A stretch of DNA of 20,903 bases from an uncultured Clostridia bacterium (GTDB taxonomy: Bacteria > Bacillota > Clostridia > Christensenellales > Aristaeellaceae). Position numbers and translations under genes: made by a program. Below, piece after piece: positions 1-6,500 of this stretch. Within the stretch, counting starts at the first letter, position 1; every line of letters begins with the position of its first letter. Where the stretch lies: NCBI GenBank assembly GCA_934621505.1, contig CAKTUU010000035.1:1-20903 (forward strand), read 5' to 3'. The notes under the pieces are model-generated. The model made no database searches. It was not told the origin of the DNA and saw only the letters and a program-made list of their open reading frames with translations.

Positions 1-174
1 GACAATGGCTCGTTTTTTCTACCGAGCCTGCTAACTTTTTCGCGCCCTTTTGCCTCACTTACATTTTAGCGAATACATTCGAATGTTTGTGTGGTAACTT
101 CATTCTACCAGAGCCTGCAAGCTATGTCTTCTTTTATGCTCTTTCCAATTTGCGCAACTTATTGTACATTATCA
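1..174. mobile_element. probable end of an insertion element (body outside window)
   Basis: This stretch is AT-richer than its surroundings and contains no credible gene. It stops abruptly where a signal-peptide gene on the minus strand loses its reading frame (172-174). It contains an imperfect direct repeat (TTCTACCGAGCCTGCT at 17-32 and TTCTACCAGAGCCTGCAA at 103-120) and a 12-bp palindrome ACATTCGAATGT at 75-86. Repeated subterminal motifs are common at the ends of some insertion sequences such as the IS21 family, but that family assignment is a guess. No transposase is visible, because the element would extend left of base 1. The junction at about 174/175 is inferred from where the truncated gene goes out of frame. 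Confidence 0.4.
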
Positions 175-303
175 GGTAAAATCGTCCAGCTGGAAAAAAT
201 CTTCGTCATAGGTGACGGTAAACAAATCCTCGGCGGTATATTCCGCCGCCGAGGCGGGAAAGGCCCAAAGCAGCAGCACAAGCAGCAGCGCTATTTTTCG
301 CAT
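172..303 (-). pseudogene. truncated secreted protein (signal peptide plus about 24 residues)
   Basis: This 43-codon ORF begins MRKIALLLVLLLWAFPASAA, a textbook Sec signal peptide with a basic start, a leucine-rich core and an A-S-A-A cleavage region. It is followed by an acidic segment ending in QLDDFT and a TGA. A strong ribosome binding site (GGAAGGAGG) lies just upstream of the ATG at 303. A secreted product of only about 24 mature residues is unlikely. The stop occurs where base composition shifts to the AT-rich 1-174 segment, so I read it as an exported-protein gene cut by an insertion. It is divergent from the VanW-family gene and shares its intergenic region. The original function cannot be recovered. 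Confidence 0.5.
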
Positions 304-372
304 TTCGGGTTCCTCCTTCCTAAACGATAGAGTTAGTGTATCATATTTGGCGGGTGATGGCTACCGCCGTGG

Positions 373-395
373 ATGGTTTGGCTGTGCCAAACCAT
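373..395. repeat. small perfect hairpin, 10-bp stem, TGT loop
   Basis: ATGGTTTGGC and GCCAAACCAT pair perfectly around a TGT loop. It lies in the divergent intergenic region just upstream of the -35 element of the vanW-psuKG promoter. There is no T-run on either side, so it is unlikely to be a terminator. It resembles other short hairpins with 3-nt loops elsewhere in the window, such as that at 3811-3825. It may be a small repeat element or a regulator binding site. Confidence 0.55.
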
Positions 396-408
396 GGCAA
401 AGCATATA

Positions 409-437
409 TTGACGAAATGCCAGTTTAACCATATAAT
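409..437 (+). promoter_or_regulatory. sigma-A promoter of the vanW-like/psuK/psuG operon
   Basis: TTGACG at 409-414 and a perfect TATAAT at 432-437 are separated by exactly 17 bases. This is nearly the housekeeping sigma consensus. The first gene starts at 489, leaving an untranslated leader of about 45 bases with a GAAAGGAAG ribosome binding site. The strength suggests constitutive or lightly regulated transcription. The hairpin at 373-395 lies immediately upstream. Confidence 0.8.
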
Positions 438-488
438 ACAAGCTGCCTGTGCATTTTTACGCGCCACGGCAGAAAGGAAGCCAGCATT

Positions 489-1802
489 TTGAAAAAATTC
501 CACGCTTTCACCCGGCTAGCGGCCCTTTTCCTGGCCCTGCTGCTTTTGACCCAGACGGCCGCCGTCCTGGCGGAGGAAGCCGCCGTGACCCATACGGCCC
601 GGGCGGCTAAGGCCCTGAAGGTGCGCATTGCGCCGGAAAAGGGTTCCAACGGCAACGACAGCATTGCCCAGGGCGATACGGTCTATATCCTGGAATATGG
701 CGACGAATGGTGTAAGGTAAAGGCGCGCCGCAACGTGGGTTATGTCATGACCCAGTATCTGGAGGATGTGCAGCCCTATGATCCCTCCGCCGTGCCTACC
801 AGTCAGCCCAGCCAGCCGGTAACCGCCGGGAAAGACCAGCAGGAGCAGCAAGCCGCGGCTCCGGATTTTACCATGACCCCGGATACCTACGAGGCCAGGT
901 ATCAGGCAAGCACGGTAAAGGGGACGAGTATTTTTGCCCAGCCGGACGAAACGTCCCGCTACCTGAAAAGCCTGGGTACCTATAAGGAACTCACCGTGGG
1001 CGAAATCAGCGGCGACTGGTGCCTGGTCAAGCATGAGAATACCATTGGCTATGTTCGCACGGACGCTTTGTTTAAGTGGGACCGCATCGACCCCTACGCG
1101 GGGGATATTCCCGGCCTGATTGTGTGGGATAACCTGGTGTTTACCAACCATTCCACCGTGATTTACAGTCTGGATGAAAATGAGAACCTGAAAACCATTA
1201 ATCCGGGCGCGGCTATTTGCGCCGCCAATAAGGACGAGGCGGGCCGCTATGTGACCCCCTACCACCGGGAAATGGGCTATATCACTGAAAACGACGTGGC
1301 CTATGTAATGCCCGTGGTGCCCTGGAAGGACGCACAGTCCGGCGATCTGATCAGCGCCATGACCACCTATTACGCGGTGGGCATCAGCACGCTGCAATAC
1401 CAGGGCCGCAACTGGAATATCCGCCTGTCCGGCAGCATGATTACCGGCACGGTGCTGCAGCCCGGCGAAGAATTTAACATGAACAAAACCATCGGGCCCT
1501 ACAGCAAATCCACCGGGTACAAAAGCGCCCCCATTATGAGCCCCCGGGCGCAGACCGGTTATGGCGGAGGCACCTGCCAGACCAATACCACCTTCTATAA
1601 CACCATTATTCAGCTGCCGCTGCTGGTAACCCACCGCAAGGTGCATGCCAACGTGGGGATGTATTACATCCCCAAGGGGTTCGACGCGGCTGTGGGCGGC
1701 GGCGATATCAACCTGACCATGATTAATACCCTGCCCTACGCCATCCGCTTTCAGCTGTTTATTTCGGACGGCGTGCTGACCTGCTGCGTATTTAGGGCGT
1801 GA
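489..1802 (+). CDS. exported SH3b/VanW-domain protein
   Basis: This 437-aa protein starts at TTG, chosen because AAAGGAAG lies 8 bases upstream and the start gives a clean signal peptide (MKKFHAFTRLAALFLALLLL, cleaved near VLAEE). Two bacterial SH3-like repeats follow at about residues 35-92 and 139-194. Both have the typical pattern of GDTV..LEYGDEWCKVK...GYV and LGTYKELTV..ISGDWCLVK...GYV. The C-terminal third is a VanW domain: GTVLQPGEEFNMNKTIGPYS at about residue 318 and GGGTCQTNTTFYN at about residue 358. VanW-domain proteins are cell-envelope proteins of unclear biochemistry, named after an accessory gene of vancomycin-resistance clusters. SH3b repeats usually bind peptidoglycan. No resistance genes are present, so a role in resistance is not implied. 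It is first in an operon with psuK and psuG (19-base gap). Confidence 0.88.
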   Translation: MKKFHAFTRLAALFLALLLLTQTAAVLAEEAAVTHTARAAKALKVRIAPEKGSNGNDSIAQGDTVYILEYGDEWCKVKARRNVGYVMTQYLEDVQPYDPSAVPTSQPSQPVTAGKDQQEQQAAAPDFTMTPDTYEARYQASTVKGTSIFAQPDETSRYLKSLGTYKELTVGEISGDWCLVKHENTIGYVRTDALFKWDRIDPYAGDIPGLIVWDNLVFTNHSTVIYSLDENENLKTINPGAAICAANKDEAGRYVTPYHREMGYITENDVAYVMPVVPWKDAQSGDLISAMTTYYAVGISTLQYQGRNWNIRLSGSMITGTVLQPGEEFNMNKTIGPYSKSTGYKSAPIMSPRAQTGYGGGTCQTNTTFYNTIIQLPLLVTHRKVHANVGMYYIPKGFDAAVGGGDINLTMINTLPYAIRFQLFISDGVLTCCVFRA

Positions 1803-1821
1803 TAAAGCGGGAGGGGTTGCT

Positions 1822-2742
1822 TTGAAAAAATTGTCGGTCGCCGTCGTAGGCGGCGTGAATGTGGATATTGCCGGTACGCCCGATACCAAGCTGCTGTCCG
1901 GCGACAGCAACCCGGGCCGGGTCACTGTTACCCTGGGCGGCGTAGGCCGCAACATTGCCGAAAACCTGAGCCGCCTGGGCCATCGAGTACAGCTGATTAC
2001 CGCCCTTGGCGGCGACGCCCACGCAGCCCGTGTGCAGGAAAGCTGCGAAAGCCTGGGCATTGGGCTGGACTACGCGCTGGTGGATGCCGCGGGCCGCACC
2101 TCCACCTATCTGTGCCTGAACGACGCGGGCGGCGAAATTGTAGCCGCCATCGCGGATATGGAGATTTGCGACCGGCTGACTCCGGCTTTTTTACAAACCC
2201 GGCTGGAGGTGCTGAACGCCGCCGACCTGGTGGTGCTGGACGCCAACCTGCCGGAGGAAAGCTTGACCTTTTTGGCAAGCGCCGTTACGGCTCCCCTGGT
2301 GGCGGACCCCGTGTCGGTGAAAAAGGCGGTAAAGCTGAAGAAGGCGCTGCCTCATTTAAGCCTGATTAAGCCCAACCGGCCCGAGGCCACCTGCCTGACC
2401 GGCGTGGAAATTCACACGGATTGGGATTTGCCCAAGGCGGCGGACGCTTTCTTTGCTTTGGGCATGTCCAATGTTTTTATTTCTCTGGGATCCAGAGGGG
2501 TGTACTATCACGATGGACACAGCAGCGGCATTGTGCCCTGCTGTCCGGGACCGGTAGCCAACACCTCCGGCTGCGGCGACGCGTTTTTGGCTGCCAGCGC
2601 CGCGGCCTGGGCTCAGGGAAGCACCCTTGAGCAGGCCGCCCGGTACGGGCAGGCGGCCGCGGCTTTGTGTGCCCGCAGCATGGGCGCTGTCAGCCCGGAC
2701 ATGAGCCAGTCCGCGTTAGACGCTATTTTGAAAGGAGCTTGA
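1822..2742 (+). CDS. psuK: PfkB-family sugar kinase, probable pseudouridine kinase
   Basis: This 306-aa protein starts at TTG with GGGAGGGG just upstream. It has the PfkB (ribokinase-like) fold signatures: GGVNVDIAG near residue 10, the glycine-rich substrate region LGGVGRNIAENLSRLG at 38-53, IKPNRPEA at 182-189, and the ATP/anion-hole motif NTSGCGDAF at 247-255 with catalytic Asp at about 253. The usual Ala of the GAGD motif is Cys here. Adjacent psuG on the same transcript (5-base gap) points to pseudouridine kinase: ATP + pseudouridine gives pseudouridine 5'-phosphate. Substrate choice is inferred from context, since PfkB members with different sugars look alike. It is cytosolic, and no transporter gene is visible. 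Confidence 0.85.
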   Translation: MKKLSVAVVGGVNVDIAGTPDTKLLSGDSNPGRVTVTLGGVGRNIAENLSRLGHRVQLITALGGDAHAARVQESCESLGIGLDYALVDAAGRTSTYLCLNDAGGEIVAAIADMEICDRLTPAFLQTRLEVLNAADLVVLDANLPEESLTFLASAVTAPLVADPVSVKKAVKLKKALPHLSLIKPNRPEATCLTGVEIHTDWDLPKAADAFFALGMSNVFISLGSRGVYYHDGHSSGIVPCCPGPVANTSGCGDAFLAASAAAWAQGSTLEQAARYGQAAAALCARSMGAVSPDMSQSALDAILKGA

Positions 2743-2747
2743 ACGCT

Positions 2748-3671
2748 ATGAATCTGGAACGCTACCTGAATGTATCCCCCGAAGTAAAGGAGGCCATCGC
2801 CGCCGGTAAGCCGGTTGTGGCGCTGGAATCCACCATTATTTCTCACGGCATGCCCTATCCCCAGAATGTGGAAACCGCACTGAATGTGGAAAAAATCATT
2901 CGGGATAACGGCGCTGTGCCCGCCACCATCGCCATTATTAAGGGCCGCATTACCGTTGGCTGCACCAGGGAGGAAATTGAGTACCTGGGTAAAAAGGGCC
3001 TGGCGGTTACCAAGGCCAGCCGCCGCGACCTGCCTGTGCTGCTGTCCCGGGGCGATGACGGCGCCACCACGGTAACCACCACCATGATTGGTGCGGCTTT
3101 GGCGGGCATTCGGGTATTTGCCACCGGCGGCATCGGCGGCGTGCATCGCGGCGCGGAAACCACCATGGATATCTCCGCCGATTTGGAGGAACTGGCCCAA
3201 ACCCCCGTACTGGTGGTATGCGCCGGCGCCAAGAGCATTCTGGACCTGGGTCTGACTCTGGAATATCTGGAAACCAAGGGCGTGCCCGTCATTGGCTACA
3301 AGACCAAGGAACTGCCTGCCTTCTATACCACCCATTCCGGCTTCCAGGTGGACTACCGGCTGGATACGCCCCAGGAGATCGCCGACGCTTTCCGTGTCAA
3401 GCTGGACTGCGGCCTGGCGGGCGGCATGCTGGTAACCAACCCCATTCCGGACGAATATGCCATGGATTTGGATTACATCAACCAGAACATTGACGAGGCC
3501 ATTGAAGAAGCCAAAAAGCTGGGCATTCACGGCAAGGAAACCACGCCCTTCCTGCTGGATAAAATCCAGAAGCTGACAGGCGGTTCCAGCCTGAAGGCCA
3601 ATATTCAGCTTGTGTATCATAATGCCAGGCTGGGTGCGGAAATCGCCAAGAGCCTGTGCAAAGCGCAATAA
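2748..3671 (+). CDS. psuG: pseudouridine-5'-phosphate glycosidase
   Basis: This 307-aa protein reversibly splits the C-C glycosidic bond of pseudouridine 5'-phosphate to uracil and ribose 5-phosphate, so with the kinase it salvages pseudouridine from RNA turnover. The start is the ATG at 2748 (MNLERYLN), behind AAAGGAG and 5 bases after the psuK stop; an upstream in-frame start would run inside psuK. Family motifs are clear: VALESTIISHGMPYPQN at 24-40 (Glu27), VTKASRRD with Lys89, ATGGIGGVHRGAETTMDIS at 125-143, and CAGAKSILD with Lys162, matching the Schiff-base lysine of the E. coli enzyme when offset by four, then LVTNPIPDEYAMD. The length is normal for the family. It is the last gene of the operon, followed by a strong terminator. 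Confidence 0.95.
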   Translation: MNLERYLNVSPEVKEAIAAGKPVVALESTIISHGMPYPQNVETALNVEKIIRDNGAVPATIAIIKGRITVGCTREEIEYLGKKGLAVTKASRRDLPVLLSRGDDGATTVTTTMIGAALAGIRVFATGGIGGVHRGAETTMDISADLEELAQTPVLVVCAGAKSILDLGLTLEYLETKGVPVIGYKTKELPAFYTTHSGFQVDYRLDTPQEIADAFRVKLDCGLAGGMLVTNPIPDEYAMDLDYINQNIDEAIEEAKKLGIHGKETTPFLLDKIQKLTGGSSLKANIQLVYHNARLGAEIAKSLCKAQ

Positions 3672-3682
3672 AAGCAGCTTAC

Positions 3683-3724
3683 AAAAAGCAGTCACACCGC
3701 GGCGCCGCGGTGTGGCTGCTTTTT
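3683..3724. terminator. bidirectional intrinsic terminator after psuG
   Basis: AGCAG-U-CACACCGCGGC pairs with GCCGCGGUGUG-G-CUGCU (3687-3720), with one wobble pair. It is flanked by a run of A on the left and TTTT on the right, so it can terminate in both directions. It closes the psuG operon and could also stop leftward transcripts from the phage cluster ending at 3873. Confidence 0.9.
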
Positions 3725-3872
3725 GCCTGTCGAAAAATTCTCTCCGGGAATTTGTCAGAGGGGAAAATGAAACCGTTTCATTTCTGCGCGCAGCACCCGG
3801 TCGGGGGGGGTTCGGCTCTGCCGAAGAACTGGGGCGGATGAAGGAAGCTCTATCCGCCTTGCGCCCATTTGC
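3725..3872. other. convergent intergenic region with three small inverted repeats
   Basis: There is no convincing gene in these 148 bases. They hold AAATGAAA-CCG-TTTCATTT at 3765-3783, TTCGGC-TCT-GCCGAA at 3811-3825 preceded by a run of eight G (3803-3810), and GGCGGAT/ATCCGCC arms at 3833-3839 and 3852-3858. The last is the first structure downstream of the final phage gene on the minus strand and may act as a weak terminator, though no U-tract follows. I found no long direct repeat shared with the other phage boundary near 17330-17490. Confidence 0.5.
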
Positions 3873-4598
3873 TTATGCCTTTACGCCGTCGCCAAGCAGC
3901 AGGCTGCCCAGTCCTCCTGTTTGCTTTTTCTTTTTTCCGCCTCCACCGCCGCCGGAGGCTTTTCCGCCATATTTCGCGTCAAATTCCTGCCGCCAGCGGG
4001 AGGCGGCCTCTGCCTCCTGCTCCAGCTGATGCTGATATTCGTAAATTTTCATGCTCAGGTCATTTTGGTTTTTCCGGCTGGCCGCGCCCCGGTCGTATTC
4101 TCTGGCCTCCAGCTGGTCCAGATACGCCAGCACATCCGCGCTTTGGCTTTCGTTCAGCTGGTTCAGCCGCTGGGTAAGCTGGCTGGCCAAAAGGCCCCGC
4201 TTTTCCCCAACGTTTCTTTCCTCGCCCGCCTGCTGACGGCCCAATTCCTGCCTGGCCGCGCCGGAGGCTCGGCTGATGCCCGCCAGCGTGGCGCTGTTGT
4301 AGCTGGAACGCTGCATCCCGCGGGATAAAGCCTGCCGTTCCGCCTGTGCTCCGGCTTCCCGGTAGGTCTGGTCGCTTTGGGCGCGCTGGCGATCGTAGCT
4401 TTCCTGAATCTCCGCCAATTGACGTACCAGCGCCGCATCGTCCGTTTCATACTGCTGACGGGTGTCTAATCTTTTTTGATCGTACAGGCTTTGATACCGG
4501 CGGTTTGCCTGCTCCTGCATCTGACTCCGGGTCAGGGGCGTATATTCCGTCTGGCTTTGGGCCAGCTTGGCAATCAGCGCATCAAGACTGGCAGACAT
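3873..4598 (-). CDS. phage cluster coiled-coil protein, unknown role
   Basis: This 241-aa protein starts at ATG 4598 (MSASLDALIAKLAQ), chosen because AAAAGGAGGAG lies just upstream. The start overlaps the end of the holin gene by 17 bases, a sign of coupling. Residues 1 to about 215 are rich in Gln, Arg, Ala and Glu with many heptad-like stretches (TRSQMQEQANRRYQSLYDQK), so a long coiled coil is likely. There is no signal peptide or membrane segment. The C-terminus is low-complexity: a run of glycines and lysines, then GLGSLLLGDGVKA. I do not recognise the family. It is the last gene of the cluster, behind the lysis genes. A virion internal or ejection protein is possible, but a lysis-associated or accessory role is equally open. 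Confidence 0.75.
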   Translation of the reverse strand: MSASLDALIAKLAQSQTEYTPLTRSQMQEQANRRYQSLYDQKRLDTRQQYETDDAALVRQLAEIQESYDRQRAQSDQTYREAGAQAERQALSRGMQRSSYNSATLAGISRASGAARQELGRQQAGEERNVGEKRGLLASQLTQRLNQLNESQSADVLAYLDQLEAREYDRGAASRKNQNDLSMKIYEYQHQLEQEAEAASRWRQEFDAKYGGKASGGGGGGKKKKQTGGLGSLLLGDGVKA

Positions 4599-5031
4599 CC
4601 TGCTCCTCCTTTTCATCCTCATCCAGCTTTTGTCCCAGCAATCGTTTGATTTTTTTCGGAAAGGGCACGCCGGCCAGGCTCATGTTTTCCAAAAGGGACA
4701 GTCCCTCGTTGGCAATGTAAAACCAGCAGGCGGCGTTGCGGCACACAGCCGTCTGCGCGTTGATGGCCTGATCCAGCAGCGCGGCCACCAGCACCACCAG
4801 CAGCATCAATCCCTTGCGCGCCAGACCATGGGCCCCTACCTTGCTGGAAAGGCCGCCATATTCCGTCTTTTGGCTTCTGCCCATCACCGCTACCAGAATA
4901 CCGCTCAGATAGTCCGCCGCCATCATTGCCATCAGCACCTTCAGCAGGCTGTCCCACCCGCCAAAAAGTCCGGCAATCGCCCCGGCAGCCCCGGCGGCAA
5001 TCTTGACCGTTTTGTGAAATACCTGTTCCAT
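4582..5031 (-). CDS. phage holin, Cph1/TcdE-like family
   Basis: This 149-aa protein starts at ATG with GGAGGAAGC just upstream. It has hydrophobic segments at about residues 10-24, 28-48 and 73-90. The region LKVLMAMMAADYLSGILVAVMG and the later GLSSKVGAHGLARKGLMLLVVLVAALLD are typical of the Bacillota phage holin 4 (Cph1/TcdE/BhlA-type) family, with a charged C-terminus (DEDEKEEQD). Holins form membrane lesions that let the endolysin reach peptidoglycan or collapse membrane potential. It lies directly downstream of the endolysin gene (51-base gap) and overlaps the next gene, so lysis genes are co-transcribed with the virion genes. Length and topology fit the family. Confidence 0.88.
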   Translation of the reverse strand: MEQVFHKTVKIAAGAAGAIAGLFGGWDSLLKVLMAMMAADYLSGILVAVMGRSQKTEYGGLSSKVGAHGLARKGLMLLVVLVAALLDQAINAQTAVCRNAACWFYIANEGLSLLENMSLAGVPFPKKIKRLLGQKLDEDEKEEQDVCQS

Positions 5032-5082
5032 GCTTCCTCCTTCAACAAATTGCCGCCTTATCCAGGCAGGCGTTTCCCCTGT

Positions 5083-5754
5083 TTAACGCGCTTTTTCTTC
5101 CCGCAGGAAGGCGCTTTGCATATAGCCCTCTTTGTCCTGGTAACGAACCGCGCACCATTTTGCGCCTTGCGCAAGCACCTGCACGCGGGTTTCCAGCGAC
5201 AGGCGGACCATCACTTTGCCTCCCGGCCTGCTGCGCATATTCACCGTACCGCCCCGCTCTGCCGTTACAATAGCCCATGAAAAGCTCTTTTCCTCCCACG
5301 GGCTGGCCCAGTGTGTCCAAGCATACCCGGCCAATGGCTGTAGAACGACTCCGTAGGCCGTTCCACGGGCATGCGCGCAGGTGCCATCGCCCAGAGCAAT
5401 GCCAGTGTGCTGCATCACGCTTCCCTTTTGCCGGTACAAGAAAAGCACCTCGCCTTCCGGCAGGGCGCCAATCTCTCCCTTGCGTTTCCATGGGCCTTTG
5501 CGCCACTGGCTGGTGGCCCCGCTGGGCAGCGTTACCCCTGCGGCCCTGGCGGCGTAGCGGGTCAGCTGGGCGCAATCCCACACGGGCACGCCGTCCCATT
5601 TGCGCCCCACGTTCAGAATATATTTCGCCTGATCCGGGTATTGGTTGGCCTGCTGGCGGCGGAATTTCTCCGTGCACACCTGCCCCTTAGCCCCGTAGAT
5701 GTACCCCTGACCCACTTTGCTCAGGGCAAAGGCGGCGGCTTCTTTGTCGCTCAT
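5083..5754 (-). CDS. endolysin: NlpC/P60-type peptidase with C-terminal SH3b domain
   Basis: This 223-aa protein starts at ATG 5754, chosen over an upstream TTG because GGGAGGG is better spaced and because the ATG overlaps the stop of the preceding 28-codon ORF. The N-terminal catalytic domain (about 1-150) shows the cysteine-peptidase layout: VWDCAQLTRYAARAAG with nucleophile Cys61, HTGIALGDG with His116, and a third polar position near CAHARG (His128). The C-terminal domain (about 160-220, GGTVNMRSRPGG...GAKWCAVRYQDKEGYM) is a bacterial SH3 wall-binding domain. It should cleave stem-peptide bonds in peptidoglycan, releasing particles. It has no signal peptide, consistent with export through the adjacent holin. 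Confidence 0.88.
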   Translation of the reverse strand: MSDKEAAAFALSKVGQGYIYGAKGQVCTEKFRRQQANQYPDQAKYILNVGRKWDGVPVWDCAQLTRYAARAAGVTLPSGATSQWRKGPWKRKGEIGALPEGEVLFLYRQKGSVMQHTGIALGDGTCAHARGTAYGVVLQPLAGYAWTHWASPWEEKSFSWAIVTAERGGTVNMRSRPGGKVMVRLSLETRVQVLAQGAKWCAVRYQDKEGYMQSAFLREEKAR

Positions 5755-5840
5755 CAATCATCCCTCCCGGCCCGGCATAAGGCTAGAACAAGTACGCCCA
5801 GCAGCGCGCCGGTCACGGCTCCCAGCAGAAAAGCCATCAT
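5754..5840 (-). CDS. 28-residue membrane peptide, DUF3789-like
   Basis: This short ORF begins MMAFLLGAVTGALLGVL and ends CRAGRDD. It is one hydrophobic helix with G-x3-G spacing and a charged tail. Its first ATG overlaps the stop of the carbohydrate-binding protein gene (ATGA), and its own TGA overlaps the ATG of the endolysin gene (TGATG). A Shine-Dalgarno (GAGGTGA) is well placed. Overlap at both ends with matching ribosome binding sites is strong evidence that it is translated. The pattern resembles the tiny DUF3789-type membrane proteins of Bacillota phages. Its position next to endolysin and holin suggests a role in lysis, which is inference. Confidence 0.72.
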   Translation of the reverse strand: MMAFLLGAVTGALLGVLVLALCRAGRDD

Positions 5841-6244
5841 GCTTCCGTCACCTCATCCCAGCCATACGCGCCCGGCTCCCACACGTTGTTGTCTACGGTA
5901 GATACCCAGGTCTTGCCGTTATGGGTCACCTTATCCCCCTTCTGATAGGGATTCGTGCTGTCCGGCTGCTCCCAGGGCAGGATTTCGCCGCTGGGGTCAG
6001 TCAGGACTTTCGCCCATAAGCTGGGCGCGTCTGTCGGCTTCCAGCTTGCCTGGGCCGTGTGCGCTGTCAGGCACTTGTACAGCACGCCGCCATAGCGTAC
6101 CCGGTCGCCTGCGGCGTAGGCAGCCGCCGCGTCCCATGCGGGGAAAAGCGTTGTTACCCGCACGGCCTGCTCGTCTGTCAGCATTGCGCCCGCAGCGTCC
6201 ATCGCGGCGCGAATCTTTTTCGCCGCTTCCAAATAGCTGCCCAT
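5837..6244 (-). CDS. phage protein with two carbohydrate-binding (CBM5/12-like) modules
   Basis: This 135-aa protein starts at an ATG overlapping the upstream stop by one base (TAATG), behind GGAGGTGG. After a helical N-terminus (about 1-35), two modules follow. The first is at about 48-82: AYAAGDRVRYGGVLYKCL, then WKPTDAPSLWAKV. The second is at about 92-131: NPYQKGDKVTHNGKTWVST, then VWEPGAYGWDEV. The Y-x-x-GD-x-V...Y/W pattern ending in W is that of the chitin/glycan-binding CBM5/12 fold, common in phage tail fibres and lysins of Clostridia. Position between tail fibre and endolysin genes fits a surface-glycan adhesin on the particle or a wall-binding helper. The target sugar is unknown. 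Confidence 0.75.
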   Translation of the reverse strand: MGSYLEAAKKIRAAMDAAGAMLTDEQAVRVTTLFPAWDAAAAYAAGDRVRYGGVLYKCLTAHTAQASWKPTDAPSLWAKVLTDPSGEILPWEQPDSTNPYQKGDKVTHNGKTWVSTVDNNVWEPGAYGWDEVTEA

Positions 6245-6486
6245 TACTCCGCCACCTCCACGTCATTAGCGCCCAGCAGGGTTAACGCATCCACCATATC
6301 CTGAATTTCTTCATTCCGGGTCAGAATCCGCTGCCCGTCCCGGTAAAAATACTCCCCATCCCAGGTATCGCCAATGGCTACCGGCAGGTCGCCCATCGCC
6401 ACGGCATTGGGAAAATCGTCCGCATTGGTGTACGATAGCCAGATGATATTGGTCACAACGCCATCTTCAATCAGCGCGTAGTTCAT
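6244..6486 (-). CDS. small phage tail-region protein, hypothetical
   Basis: This 80-aa protein starts at ATG with GGAGGG seven bases upstream. The N-terminus MNYALIEDGVVTNIIWL, followed by DFPNAVAMGDLPVAIGDTWDGEYFYRDG, is typical of small proteins found beside tail-fibre genes in Bacillota phages. They look like a beta-rich domain that may sit at a fibre tip or aid fibre assembly. The remainder (residues 55-80) is a short acidic helical tail. It lies 14 bases after the glycine-rich fibre gene and its stop overlaps the next start. Role not established. Confidence 0.7.
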   Translation of the reverse strand: MNYALIEDGVVTNIIWLSYTNADDFPNAVAMGDLPVAIGDTWDGEYFYRDGQRILTRNEEIQDMVDALTLLGANDVEVAE

Positions 6487-6500
6487 GCTGTTTCCCTCCT

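Noticed and set aside
489..1802. Interpretation of the VanW-domain protein as vancomycin resistance
   Set aside because: VanW domains are widespread in susceptible Clostridia; no vanA/B/H/X-type ligase or dehydrogenase and no VanRS regulators are present.
516..2060. Long minus-strand open frame (514 codons) opposite the VanW-like gene
   Set aside because: It is a GC-rich antisense shadow: no ribosome binding site, Pro/Arg/His-rich composition with no domain, and it overlaps two well-supported genes.
3765..3841. A 24-codon plus-strand ORF (MKPFHF...) with a GAGGGG-like site, containing the palindrome TGAAACCGTTTCA (3768-3780)
   Set aside because: It lies between a terminator and a convergent gene with no promoter, and its codons run through hairpins and an eight-G run. 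The palindrome resembles LacI/CcpA-type operators but there is no promoter beside it to regulate.
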